Assembly: GCA_029287875.1 (NCBI GenBank) | Contig: JARFQH010000343.1 | Span: 1-9,153, forward strand | Source: Desulfobacteraceae bacterium | GTDB taxonomy: Bacteria; Desulfobacterota; Desulfobacteria; Desulfobacterales; SG8-13 | DNA length: 9,153 nucleotides | Reading direction: 5' to 3' | In this document: piece by piece, positions 1 to 7,895 of the stretch | Layout: every line of letters begins with the position of its first letter | How positions within the stretch are numbered: the first letter of the stretch is position 1 | Notes under the pieces: model-generated | Database searches by the model: none | Told to the model about the DNA's origin: nothing | The model's input: only the letters and a program-made list of their open reading frames with translations | Position numbers and translations under genes: made by a program

Positions 1-849
1 GCCGCAGGTGCCGCATCCCCCCAATGTAACAACCCGCTCTGCCCTCGACTTCCAGGAAAGGGCTGTGTTCCCTAAAAAATGCCGGTAGCCATTTATGCCT
101 CCCTTGAGGTAGAATGCAGTCGGAATCCCGGCCTTCTTCAGGGCCGCATCGAACTTTTCGTACTGCTCACCGCTCTCGTTGAACAACACGAGGGTGCGAT
201 ATGTGGGACTGTTTTGCTTGAAGAGCTTCAATAGGCTTTCAATGTTTTTCACGTGGACGGTTCCGGGAATCAGTTTTTTGGCTTCAGGGATTGGTTTTGG
301 TGAGATGTCAAAAACTGTTATTTTTTCGTAATCCTTTTCATGAAAAAAAAGGTGCGCAGGGATTTCTCTGTATGTCCCGACCAGCAGTCGATCCCCCTCA
401 AGCGGCCCGCCTTGACTTTGCCATGCCACCAACCCGCCGAAGAGAATCGACGGTTTGAAGCCGCTCAGTTGCAGACGCTTGCATTCAGACTCCAGGTCTC
501 GCCACTCGCATCCGGCGCTCACCAGCGCGAAGGGCTGGGCCTTGAGGAAGACCTTGGTCTTGACGGCGTGAAGCGGGAGGTTGATGGACCCGGGTATCCG
601 GAGGCGCTCGAATTCTTCCGGGCTGCGAACATCCACCAGGGTCATCCTTCGGTTCTGCCTGGTTTTGTTGAGAAGCTCAGTCGCAGTGACCGCTAACGAA
701 TAATCCGCCTCGATCGCTGAGCCCCCGATCAGCTCTTCCGATACCCCTAAAGTCGATGAGGCTTCAGCCGCCGCTAAACGTCCAGGGATAGCCAGCAGTA
801 AAGTAGCCATAGCAATGATGAAGTATTGGGTCATCCTATGTTTTAACAT
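1..849 (-). CDS. Exported tandem rhodanese-like domain protein, 3' end outside window
   Basis: The reading frame is open from the start to the window edge (283 codons visible, no stop), so the C-terminus is missing. The N-terminus is a signal peptide: basic MLKHR, hydrophobic YFIIAMATLLLAI, then a likely cleavage near AAAEA (residues 26-30). Residues ~50-150 form a rhodanese-like domain: the typical LVDVRSPEEFE strand-helix (71-80), IPGSINLP (85-92) and GGLVAWQ (138-144). Residues ~175-260 form a second, more divergent copy (VFDISPKP, IPGTVHV, LKGGINGYRHFL). In the first copy the catalytic-loop Cys position appears to be Ser111, with Cys114 three residues later; in the second it appears to be Asn224. 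Both are therefore likely inactive as sulfurtransferases and may bind or sense instead. A CxxC (C279, C282) sits at the visible end. I chose the start at 849 because it gives a compact signal peptide. In-frame ATGs at 897 (behind GGGGA, giving a long n-region) and 834 are alternatives. The gene lies 184 bases after the giant gene and may share its transcript. Confidence 0.88.
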   Translation of the reverse strand, partial: MLKHRMTQYFIIAMATLLLAIPGRLAAAEASSTLGVSEELIGGSAIEADYSLAVTATELLNKTRQNRRMTLVDVRSPEEFERLRIPGSINLPLHAVKTKVFLKAQPFALVSAGCEWRDLESECKRLQLSGFKPSILFGGLVAWQSQGGPLEGDRLLVGTYREIPAHLFFHEKDYEKITVFDISPKPIPEAKKLIPGTVHVKNIESLLKLFKQNSPTYRTLVLFNESGEQYEKFDAALKKAGIPTAFYLKGGINGYRHFLGNTALSWKSRAERVVTLGGCGTCG

Positions 850-964
850 AACTACCGGTTCCCGTTTCAGTTGCGCCGGTTCAGGGTTATGCTTCATTTT
901 TTTCTTTCCCCGTGAGGCGAAAGGTGTAAACCATAACAACAACGCTCACAGCTTGACACTGCTT

Positions 965-985
965 CCCCTCCCTCGACGGGAGGGG
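965..985. terminator. G/C-rich hairpin between genes; terminator or dispersed palindromic repeat
   Basis: CCCCTCCC (965-972) and GGGAGGGG (978-985) are perfect 8-base inverted arms around the loop TCGAC. A second G-rich block (GGGGAGG, 989-995) can compete for the left arm. The hairpin lies 48 bases beyond the stop codon of the giant gene, where a terminator is expected. There is no run of T after it on the minus strand, so it does not match a classical Rho-independent terminator. Similar C/G-rich palindromes occur as dispersed intergenic repeats in many proteobacterial genomes, which is the main alternative. Nothing else clear was seen in the 850-1033 gap. Confidence 0.45.
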
Positions 986-1033
986 CAAGGGGAGGAAGGC
1001 TTGCTTGCTCTTTCCATCGAATGGAAAAATACT

Positions 1034-4000
1034 TTATTCGAGGTTGACCGGTACCTCGACGTCCGCTCCGGCCGGGACATTCACGACATCGCTCCAGACC
1101 TGGTCTGCGCCTTCATTCACGCGGAACTTGAAGGTGCGGCTGGGCAAGATGAATTCGGTCCTGCCGTCGGCTTCCGTGCTTTCCATCCAGCCGAGGTAAA
1201 CGCCGCTTTCGCTGAAGAGATAGACTTTAGCGCTCTCTATTGGCGCCCCGGCCCGCAGGGCCTGAACGATCGCTTGGCCCTGGGGGATGGACACAGTGGT
1301 GCCGGCCTGCTGAAAGACATTCGACCAGAACTGGTTTCCGAAGGTGTCCACCCGTACCTGGTAGTCCTGATTCGGCAGGCTGAAGTGAACCTGTCCGTTG
1401 CCGTCAGTGACCGAGTGTTGCCCCAGATAGGCGCCGGCCGGGGTGAAGAGGTAGACTTTCAATCCCTCCAATGGTGCGGGGTTCAAATAGAGGCCTTCAA
1501 CCGTGACCGTGACATCCTGCTGGCCGAGATAGAGGGTTCCCGCAGAGGTTGTGCCGGTGTTGTATTCTTCGCTCCAGAACTGGTAGCCCATATGGTCCAC
1601 CCGAAACTTGACTACTCCTTCTACCAGATCGAAGAAAACCTGACCCAAATCATTTGTGGCCCCTTGAAGACCGAGATAGGTTCCGCTGCTGTTAAAGACG
1701 GTGCATTTGGCACCGGCGAGCGGCACGTCGGCACTCTTCTCCACGGCAAAGGCGAACGAGCCGCCGACGACGGAAATGACAATGGTATTGGCGTAGCCGG
1801 TCTCGATAACCTGCAGTCCGCTCCAGAATTGACTGCCCTGGTGGTCCACTCGAAAATTGTAGGAACCGGCCGGCAAGCGGAAGGTAACCTTCCCATCACT
1901 GTCGGTGGCCTGGCTTAGGCCCAGGTAGGTTCCAGCTTCAGAATAGACGTAGAGGATCTGGCCTTCCTGCGGGAAGCCGCCGCCGGTGACGGTGATGGCC
2001 GCATCGGCCATGGGAATCGCAACGCTCACGTTCTGCCAGTTGAAAAGACACGAGAAGTGTCGGTTGCCCAGATAGTCCACCCGCACCTTATAGTCCTTCT
2101 GCGGCAGATCAAAGACTGCCTTTCCGTCGGCATCGGTGGTCCGGCTGATTCCCAGATAACTGTCGGTGGGGCTGTACAGGTAGACCTTTAAGCCTGCAAG
2201 ACCTTGGGCCGTATCCTGGAACAGGCCCGCGGCCGTGACCTCCACCTGATTATGAGCGATGGTCAGGATGGTGTCGGTATCGGAGGCCACTGCAATGTCT
2301 TGCTGCCAGAACTGATAGCCCAGGTAGTCGGCCCGCAGCCGATAATTGCCGCCCGGCACGTCGAAGAAGGCGACGCCGGCCGCGTCGGTTAACAAAGTCA
2401 AACCAAGATAGCGACCATCGGTGCTGTATAGGTAGACCGGCACTCCAGGCAAGGGCATAGCATCCCCCTCCTGCACCAAGGCCCGCAGCCGACCGCCCCC
2501 GGCAAGGATGGGTACTAAGTTGACCGACCCGCCGGTAATTTCCGCAAGGCCGCTCCAATACTGACTGTCGAGGATATCGGCCCGGAACGTATACTTGCGG
2601 CCCACCGGCAGGTCGAAGACCGCCTTACCGTCCGCATCGGTCTGACTGTAAAGCCCGAGGTAGGCCCCGCTCTCGGCAAACAGGTAGACGCGCACGCCTG
2701 CAGGCGGCCCATAACCTGTTTGCACCACTGCCTCGACCGCCTCATGCGGAATGTCGAGATCGATTGAAAACGTGTCGGGTACCGTCGCTGCCGCAGTCCA
2801 GAACTGGTCACCCAGATAGTCTATCCGGAACCGGTAGCTGCCGTCGGCCAGATCGAAGGCGACCCGGCCCTCGGCATCGGTTGACCCGTAGAGGCCGAGG
2901 TAGATGCCCTGGACACCGAAAACGTAACACTTCACCCCGCTTAGCGGCACGCCGCCGCCGCGAGAAACCGTAACCGTGAAGCTGCCCCCGCCGGTTGCGA
3001 TGTCGACGGGGTTGACTTGGTGGGCGGTCAATAGCTTATCCCCGCTCCAATAGCGGTTACCCTGGTGATCGGCCCGGAAATTGTAGTCGCCCTCTGGTAA
3101 ACGGAAGTGGACTTGGCCGTCGGCGGTGGTGATTTGATTGAGCCCCAGGTAGACGCCTGTGGTTGTGTACACGAAGACCGGCTTGCCGGCCAAAGGGAAG
3201 CCGCCGCCGCTTACGGTAATGTCGGCATCGGCCATGGCAATTGGGATCACCGGCTCCGCAAACAGGGTCGGATCGTCCCAGACAAACGCATCGCTCCAGT
3301 ACTGCCGACTGAGATAGTCGACGCGCACTTTGTAAGGCTTCTGCGGCAAGTGATAGTTAACTCTTCCGCTGCTGTCCGTAGTTCTATGAAAGCCTTGATA
3401 GGCGCCGGCTTCGGTGAAGAGGTAGGCCCTGATTCCCTCAAGCGGGTCGACCGCGTCCTGATGGATGCCGTTGACGGTGACGGCCACATCCCGGTGGGGA
3501 ATCTCGAAATCGACGGCAGTGTCGGTTGTGACCGCTGTATCATCGCTCCAGAACTGGTAACCGAGGTAATCGGCCCGCACCTTGTAAGTCCCGACCGGAA
3601 CCTCGAATTCGACCGTGCCGTCGGATATAGTGGTCCGATATTGCCCAAGGTAACTGCCGGACTGATTGAAAAGGTAGAGCCTGACCCCCGACATGGGGGT
3701 TTCCGCTTTTTCCATCAGGGTAATCTGGTAGCCGCCGCCGCCGGCATCTAAGGCCAACTGGTTGACGCCGCCGGCGACGATGGTGTTCGAAAGGCTCCAG
3801 TACTGGCTGCCGAGAATATCGGTCCGGAAAGAATAGGCAATTCCGATGGGCAGGATAAAAGAGGCTTTTCCATGTTGATCGGTAATTTGATAAGTTCCCA
3901 GGTATCCGCCGCTGGCTGTAAAGAGGTAAACCTTGACACCTTCGGCCTCAGTACCGGCAAAGCGCACCGTCACCTCGGCGGACTCCTCATCTATGACAAC

Positions 4001-7000
4001 GTCCGTCTGTAAGTCTTCCGGCAGCGAAAATGGACCAGACCAAAACCGGTTGCCCAGATAGTCTACCCGGAACTTGTAATCACCGGCCGTGAAATCGTCG
4101 GGATTGAAGACCGCCGTTCCGTCGGCATCGGTGGTGCCAGATTTACCGGTATACGATCCGGCAGTGGAAAAAACGTAGACCTTTACGCCGGAGAGCACCC
4201 TGCCCTTGTCGGTACCCACGTTGACCGCAAGACGACGGGGTTCGATGGCATAGGTCTCGGATAAAGCCGGACCGATATTGCCGGCGGCATCCACAGCCAG
4301 ACATTTCAAGGTTGTGCTCGCCGCTACCTCGATCGGGGTGCTGTAGAGCGTTGCGGCCGTTGTCGGCTCGCTGCCGTCCAGGGTGCAGTAGATCACGGCG
4401 GCCTCGTCGGTCGAGAGCGTCACGCTCCGTGCAGTGGGATAGCTGCCGCCCGGGGGAGAAAGTGTGATCTCAGGTGGGGTGCGATCGATGGTCATCGGCA
4501 CAGAATCATACACCGTCTTGCTGTTTTGCTCATCGGTGATCGTCGCATAGAGGTAGAAGGTGCCTTCAATAGCAGTGATGTCCCAGCTGTAGCTATCGGC
4601 CGCGCCGTCCGAATCTTCCGGCAGATTCTCGGCAATGAGAATACCGTCGGCACCCGCAGCGTCGTTGTCGTAGTAAAGGGCGATTCGCGCACTGCTGTCC
4701 GGATCGCTGTCATCCCATTGAATCAGCAGATTATCAGCGTTGGTCGCAACCGACTCGGCCGGCGAAAGGATGCTGATATTGGGCGCCTCGTTAGGGCCGG
4801 TGGTGTGCACGAAGAACGGGGAAGCGATCGTCCAATCGCCGAGTGCGCCGTGTTCGTCTTCGGCCCGCGCACGCCAGAAGTAGTGCGTGTTATCGGCCAG
4901 CTCGACCGGCACGCTCCAGCTGCCTGCAGTGGAAACTCCCTGGCAGAACAGATTCGCCAGGGCCTCGTCGATGTACACCTCAAACCGATAGGTGAGGCTG
5001 TCGCCGTCCGGATCGGTAATCGGATTGACAATGAGTTTGGGCGTCAGTTCGCCCACCCAGGCACGGTCGCCGGGGTTGTGCACCGTGGGGGCCGGCGGCG
5101 TTTCGTTGACCGCACTGACAAAAAAGACGCCCGTGGTCCAGGCGCTGTCGGCTTCGCCGTCGCCGACTCTGACTCGCCATAAATAGTGTGTGTTGTCGGT
5201 GAGACCCGCGACCGTCCAGACAGTGATGTCCCCCGCTCCGGCAGAAATCGCCTCGGAAGCCATCTTCAAAGGACTGTCGAAGGTTTCTGCGACGTCCAGC
5301 TCGAAGAAGTACGCGATGGCCGTGCTGTGGCTCACGTTGGCAACCGTGAGCTCGAGATCCGTCGCAGCAATTTCAGCACCCGCCTGGGGTGCGACAATCT
5401 CAGGGGCCGAGGGCGACGGATGAAATATGTCGACCGTAAAAGCGCCCACCTCGGTTTCGGACCGGACATCGAACTCATCGGAAGCTATCGCCCGCCAGAA
5501 GTAAGTCACACCGTCGGTAAGATCTGTTTCCAGGCGCCAGGAGGTGATGCCCGACGTACCGGCTGGGATGCCGGCCACCGAGGCCACAGGAATGGTCAGG
5601 TCGCTGACCGCATAGACCTCGAAGCCGTAAGTCAGAAAGCCCGGGTCCGGGTCTCGGCTGTTGGTCACTTCCAGCAAGGGACGAACGGTGTCGACCAACG
5701 CGCCGTCGCGTGGGTGGCTGATCAAAAACGCCCCGGGCGGCTCGTTGGCGCTGTTGACCACGAATGTGCCGTAAACCCAAAGGCTGAAGCTGTACCCGTC
5801 AGTGGCGCGCACACGCCAGTAATAGCGGAGGTTTTCGGCCAGTTCCACCGGCACCGTCCAACTCGTGGTTCCGGCCCCCTGCGAAACACCCTCTTCGCTC
5901 GCGACCGGCTCGCTGTAGCCCGGATCGGTGTATAGCTCGAACTGGTAAGTGAGGCTGTCCCCGTCCTCGTCGCTGCCGTTGACCACCACCAGTTGCGGCT
6001 GAAGGACCACCACCTCGGACCCGTCCACCGGTGACTCTATAACCGGCGTAGTGGGTGCATGATCGACGATGGCGGGATCGGAGCCGAGCAGAAACTCTTC
6101 AAGATCGGAAATACCGTCGCCGTCAAAGTCGCCGCTGCCATCGCGCGATAGGCTGCCGAACTTCTCCAACTCCCAGGTGTCGAGCAGGCCGTCGCCGTCG
6201 CTGTCAAGCACGGAGTTTATGATGAGCGCCGCATGCCGTGAGGCGGTCAGCGCGCCGTCTGTGGCCGTGAAGACCACCTCGTAGCGTCCGGCCTGACCCA
6301 CGAAGGGCATCCAGCTGAAAACGGCCGTACCGTTCCCCTGTTCGGATAGAACCGCCCCGGCCGGCATCTGTTCGACCGCAAGTACCGGAACGGTGCCGTT
6401 AGGGTCATTGGCCGTAACAGTGAAAGCAAGACCCTGGCTCTCGACGCCGGTGCGGTCGGGAATGAAATCGATCACCGGCGGCTGGGGCAGAACCGTCGAG
6501 TCGTCCAGCATGAGGCTGTAAACACCGGTAGTGTTAACATCGAACAGATTGATGAAATGATCCCAGCCCTGACCGTTGCGGGTCTTGGAAAGCCAGATGT
6601 TTTCCTTCTTGATTGTCTTGCCGTCACTTCGAACGGCCTCTACGATCACCTTCTGCCCGCCGTTGCGGTCCGGCAGCTTGACGAACATGAGCCCTGCGGT
6701 CACCGGTGTGGTCAGGGCATAGCGCAGCCGCGAGCCAACCTGGTTGGCGAACGCGAGAGTGCTCGCGCCCGATTGATCCGAGACCTCCGTGTCGGCGCTG
6801 TCGGTTTCGTAAACCCGGTAAACGTCCTCGTCTAAGGCCAGAAAATCCCGCACGGTATCCCGGCCGGGCAGATCCACCAGCACGTCGCGCACCAGGGTGT
6901 GGGTGCGTGTGTTTTCCTGCTTGATCAGTGAGGTCAACTCTCCGCCCAATTCGTCTGAATGCGACACCCGGGCATCGAAGGAGATGAACTGACCCGAGAG

Positions 7001-7855
7001 GGTGCAGGTCATCATCCAGCGGGCTGTTGCCGCAGTTGCGGGATCGATATTGCCGAAGTCCACCAGCAGGCTGGTGGTTGCGGGACTGCCGTTGACTTCA
7101 CTGCCATCGATGGCAAATCCGATCAAAAGCCCTTGAGTATTTTCGACGATCTTCGGCTGCGCCGAGTCAATCTTGAGGTTTCTAGCGGTACCGCTGCCGA
7201 TGTTCTTGACCCGCACGCCCAGCGAAAAAGGCACCGGCAACTCGACTACCGGGGTAAAAGCGTCATCGCCGTAGACCTCCCGAGGCAGGAAGTAGTCGAG
7301 TGCCAGGTCGGGTAGCGGCTTGACAAAGATGTAATCCGGGGTCACCTCGGTAACGTTTTCTTCGCCGCCGATGGTGTAGGTGAGCTTGGCCCCCACGTAG
7401 TAAAGTTTGCCCTGCTGCAGGCCGTCGGAAGAGCCGGGGGCCGGTATGATCAGCCAGTGGATGTCAGCCGAGGTGCTAGGACCGATGCTGCCGGAGCCGT
7501 CTACGGCATCTATGTTCTCCATGGAATCACGCCGAATGAAAAAAAGTGCCTCGGTATTGCCCGTATCGGAACTGGCCGGCACCGGGGTGCCCTCCTCATC
7601 GGTAAACGACACCTCGATATCGATATTTTCGAGCGAAATATGGGAAAGGCCATTGTTGATGCGCATGTGAGCGTCGAAGGCCTGCCGTTCCAGGGTCAAC
7701 TCCTGTTTGACCTCGATCTTGACCTGTGCGCACACGGTATCCACCGCCGCTGCGGCCGGCTGGGCCGATGGAAATAAGCCGAGGCCGGCCATAAAGGCCG
7801 CGCTGCATGACATAAAGAACCTGCGAGACTTCTTCCCAATGAAACTCTTCCCCAT
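1034..7855 (-). CDS. Giant exported multidomain repeat protein (Ig/Fn3-like, Ca-binding, 13 beta-sandwich repeats)
   Basis: This encodes about 2,273 residues and ends in TAA. The start is the ATG at 7855, with GGAGGA six bases upstream; the frame also extends to a TTG at 7885, which lacks such a site. Numbering from that ATG: signal peptide 1-37 with SRRFFM at 10-15; a unique N-terminal region ~39-455; an Ig-like module ~459-548; two DxDGDG calcium motifs of thrombospondin type 3 kind at 551-594; four Fn3-like modules (603-701, 705-808, 815-914, 921-1018), each carrying a YxWRxRAxD-like strand; another Ig-like module ~1024-1123; a chitobiase C-terminal-like module 1127-1204 (YCTLDGSEPT, AVDAAGN); and 13 repeats of ~82 residues at 1209-2256. 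No membrane anchor, PEP-CTERM, LPXTG or other sorting tail is seen at the C-terminus (ends VEVPVNLE), and no enzymatic domain is recognised. The likely role is structural: a surface or secreted adhesin, filament or matrix protein. Binding partner and export route past the inner membrane are unknown. It is probably co-transcribed with the transglutaminase-like gene 40 bases upstream. Confidence 0.95.
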   Translation of the reverse strand: MGKSFIGKKSRRFFMSCSAAFMAGLGLFPSAQPAAAAVDTVCAQVKIEVKQELTLERQAFDAHMRINNGLSHISLENIDIEVSFTDEEGTPVPASSDTGNTEALFFIRRDSMENIDAVDGSGSIGPSTSADIHWLIIPAPGSSDGLQQGKLYYVGAKLTYTIGGEENVTEVTPDYIFVKPLPDLALDYFLPREVYGDDAFTPVVELPVPFSLGVRVKNIGSGTARNLKIDSAQPKIVENTQGLLIGFAIDGSEVNGSPATTSLLVDFGNIDPATAATARWMMTCTLSGQFISFDARVSHSDELGGELTSLIKQENTRTHTLVRDVLVDLPGRDTVRDFLALDEDVYRVYETDSADTEVSDQSGASTLAFANQVGSRLRYALTTPVTAGLMFVKLPDRNGGQKVIVEAVRSDGKTIKKENIWLSKTRNGQGWDHFINLFDVNTTGVYSLMLDDSTVLPQPPVIDFIPDRTGVESQGLAFTVTANDPNGTVPVLAVEQMPAGAVLSEQGNGTAVFSWMPFVGQAGRYEVVFTATDGALTASRHAALIINSVLDSDGDGLLDTWELEKFGSLSRDGSGDFDGDGISDLEEFLLGSDPAIVDHAPTTPVIESPVDGSEVVVLQPQLVVVNGSDEDGDSLTYQFELYTDPGYSEPVASEEGVSQGAGTTSWTVPVELAENLRYYWRVRATDGYSFSLWVYGTFVVNSANEPPGAFLISHPRDGALVDTVRPLLEVTNSRDPDPGFLTYGFEVYAVSDLTIPVASVAGIPAGTSGITSWRLETDLTDGVTYFWRAIASDEFDVRSETEVGAFTVDIFHPSPSAPEIVAPQAGAEIAATDLELTVANVSHSTAIAYFFELDVAETFDSPLKMASEAISAGAGDITVWTVAGLTDNTHYLWRVRVGDGEADSAWTTGVFFVSAVNETPPAPTVHNPGDRAWVGELTPKLIVNPITDPDGDSLTYRFEVYIDEALANLFCQGVSTAGSWSVPVELADNTHYFWRARAEDEHGALGDWTIASPFFVHTTGPNEAPNISILSPAESVATNADNLLIQWDDSDPDSSARIALYYDNDAAGADGILIAENLPEDSDGAADSYSWDITAIEGTFYLYATITDEQNSKTVYDSVPMTIDRTPPEITLSPPGGSYPTARSVTLSTDEAAVIYCTLDGSEPTTAATLYSTPIEVAASTTLKCLAVDAAGNIGPALSETYAIEPRRLAVNVGTDKGRVLSGVKVYVFSTAGSYTGKSGTTDADGTAVFNPDDFTAGDYKFRVDYLGNRFWSGPFSLPEDLQTDVVIDEESAEVTVRFAGTEAEGVKVYLFTASGGYLGTYQITDQHGKASFILPIGIAYSFRTDILGSQYWSLSNTIVAGGVNQLALDAGGGGYQITLMEKAETPMSGVRLYLFNQSGSYLGQYRTTISDGTVEFEVPVGTYKVRADYLGYQFWSDDTAVTTDTAVDFEIPHRDVAVTVNGIHQDAVDPLEGIRAYLFTEAGAYQGFHRTTDSSGRVNYHLPQKPYKVRVDYLSRQYWSDAFVWDDPTLFAEPVIPIAMADADITVSGGGFPLAGKPVFVYTTTGVYLGLNQITTADGQVHFRLPEGDYNFRADHQGNRYWSGDKLLTAHQVNPVDIATGGGSFTVTVSRGGGVPLSGVKCYVFGVQGIYLGLYGSTDAEGRVAFDLADGSYRFRIDYLGDQFWTAAATVPDTFSIDLDIPHEAVEAVVQTGYGPPAGVRVYLFAESGAYLGLYSQTDADGKAVFDLPVGRKYTFRADILDSQYWSGLAEITGGSVNLVPILAGGGRLRALVQEGDAMPLPGVPVYLYSTDGRYLGLTLLTDAAGVAFFDVPGGNYRLRADYLGYQFWQQDIAVASDTDTILTIAHNQVEVTAAGLFQDTAQGLAGLKVYLYSPTDSYLGISRTTDADGKAVFDLPQKDYKVRVDYLGNRHFSCLFNWQNVSVAIPMADAAITVTGGGFPQEGQILYVYSEAGTYLGLSQATDSDGKVTFRLPAGSYNFRVDHQGSQFWSGLQVIETGYANTIVISVVGGSFAFAVEKSADVPLAGAKCTVFNSSGTYLGLQGATNDLGQVFFDLVEGVVKFRVDHMGYQFWSEEYNTGTTSAGTLYLGQQDVTVTVEGLYLNPAPLEGLKVYLFTPAGAYLGQHSVTDGNGQVHFSLPNQDYQVRVDTFGNQFWSNVFQQAGTTVSIPQGQAIVQALRAGAPIESAKVYLFSESGVYLGWMESTEADGRTEFILPSRTFKFRVNEGADQVWSDVVNVPAGADVEVPVNLE
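1088..4231 (-). repeat. Thirteen tandem ~82-residue carboxypeptidase-regulatory-like repeats (encoded segment)
   Basis: The repeat core is roughly G-V-K-V-Y-L-F-x-x-x-G-x-Y-L-G, then T-D-x-x-G-x-x-x-F-x-L-P, then Y-x-F-R-x-D-Y-L-G-x-Q-F-W-S. Numbered from the ATG at 7855, the residue after the final Trp falls at 1273, 1354, 1437, 1521, 1604, 1687, 1768, 1851, 1935, 2012, 2095, 2178 and 2255. The fold is probably a small beta-sandwich of the Cna-B/carboxypeptidase-regulatory kind. Copy 9 replaces the aromatic pair with H-F (RHFS), and copies 6 and 8 end WT and WQ. The copies are diverged at the DNA level, so the array is old or under selection rather than freshly expanded. Likely role: an elongated stalk or fibre. 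Confidence 0.92.
1571..4036 (-). repeat. Higher-order duplication: two five-module blocks in the repeat array
   Basis: Block 1 (2795-4036, repeats 2-6) and block 2 (1571-2794, repeats 7-11) match module by module. Offsets between the Trp-motif ends of matching repeats are 414, 414, 414, 408 and 408 residues. Module-specific words agree: DILGSQYWS with DILDSQYWS (2/7), DYLGYQFW (3/8), LPQK-x-YKVRVDYL (4/9), YNFRxDHQG (5/10), and VKCYVF with AKCTVF (6/11). Repeats 12 and 13 copy the 9-10 type, each offset by 243 residues. This indicates segmental duplication of ~1.2 kb within the gene after the repeat types had diverged. Confidence 0.8.
4244..4477 (-). other. Chitobiase/beta-hexosaminidase C-terminal-like module (encoded segment)
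   Basis: This segment encodes residues 1127-1204 of the giant protein. The pattern PPEITLSPPGGSYP, VTLSTDEAAVIYCTLDGSEP, TTLKCLAVDAAGN is the signature of the small Ig-like module found at the end of some chitobiases and in many bacterial exported proteins. It has no catalytic role by itself and its presence does not imply chitin binding. It forms the junction between the Ig/Fn3-like half and the repeat tail. Confidence 0.8.
4802..6049 (-). repeat. Four degenerate tandem Fn3-like modules (encoded segment)
   Basis: Four modules of ~100 residues lie at 603-701, 705-808, 815-914 and 921-1018 of the giant protein. Each has a PxxxxPxxGxxV-like opening, a Y-x-F-E-L/V-Y/D strand, a SW/VW-x-V step, an L-(A/T)-(D/E)-N-x-x-Y-x-W-R motif and a closing F-F/T-V. 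Modules 1 and 4 share D-x-D-G-D-S-L-T-Y and V-P-V-E-L-A, so they are the closest pair; module 3 is the most diverged. They are probably spacer or protein- or glycan-contact modules; no specific ligand can be read from the sequence. Confidence 0.8.
6074..6205 (-). other. Thrombospondin type 3-like calcium-binding linker (encoded segment)
   Basis: This segment encodes residues 551-594 of the giant protein. DSDGDGLLDTWE is followed 24 residues later by DFDGDGISDLEE and then LLGSDP. The acidic DxDxDG loops are typical of calcium-binding type 3 repeats found between beta-sandwich modules in exported bacterial proteins. Here the segment separates the N-terminal Ig-like part from the Fn3-like array and could rigidify in calcium. 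Confidence 0.85.
7745..7855 (-). other. Signal peptide of the giant protein, with twin-arginine-like motif
   Basis: Residues 1-37 have a basic n-region (GKKSRR), a modestly hydrophobic core (SCSAAFMAGLGLF) and an Ala-rich end (AQPAAAA) suited to signal peptidase I. SRRFFM at residues 10-15 fits the twin-arginine pattern S/T-R-R-x-F-L/M. A Sec route cannot be excluded, since Arg pairs also occur in Sec n-regions. The Cys at 17 is not in a convincing lipobox. Confidence 0.75.
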
Positions 7856-7860
7856 CTCTT

Positions 7861-7866
7861 TCCTCC
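7861..7866 (-). promoter_or_regulatory. Strong ribosome binding site of the giant gene
   Basis: GGAGGA reads on the minus strand five bases before the ATG at 7855. It decides the start against the in-frame TTG at 7885, which would add ten residues in front of the signal peptide. Confidence 0.88.
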
Positions 7867-7895
7867 GTGACCTTAAAGTCAGCAAAGTTCACGCT

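Noticed and set aside
340..696. A 118-codon open frame on the plus strand.
   Set aside because: It is antisense to the rhodanese-like gene, whose minus-strand translation has clear domain motifs.
815..1918. A 367-codon open frame on the plus strand.
   Set aside because: It is antisense to the C-terminal repeats of the giant gene, has no recognisable domain, and its repeated character is just the reverse of the repeat array. Similar plus-strand frames at 3107-3751, 4526-5182 and 5186-5935 are rejected for the same reason.
1088..4231. The regularly spaced DNA similarities as a CRISPR array or satellite.
   Set aside because: The period is ~245 bases, the copies are diverged, and the similarity follows codons of one open frame; it is a protein repeat.
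7796..7813. Possible lipoprotein signal around Cys17 of the giant protein.
   Set aside because: The preceding residues (FFMS) do not form a lipobox and there is too little hydrophobic sequence before the Cys.
7856..7885. TTG start for the giant gene, adding ten residues.
   Set aside because: The ATG at 7855 has GGAGGA at ideal spacing and begins a proper signal peptide; the TTG has neither.
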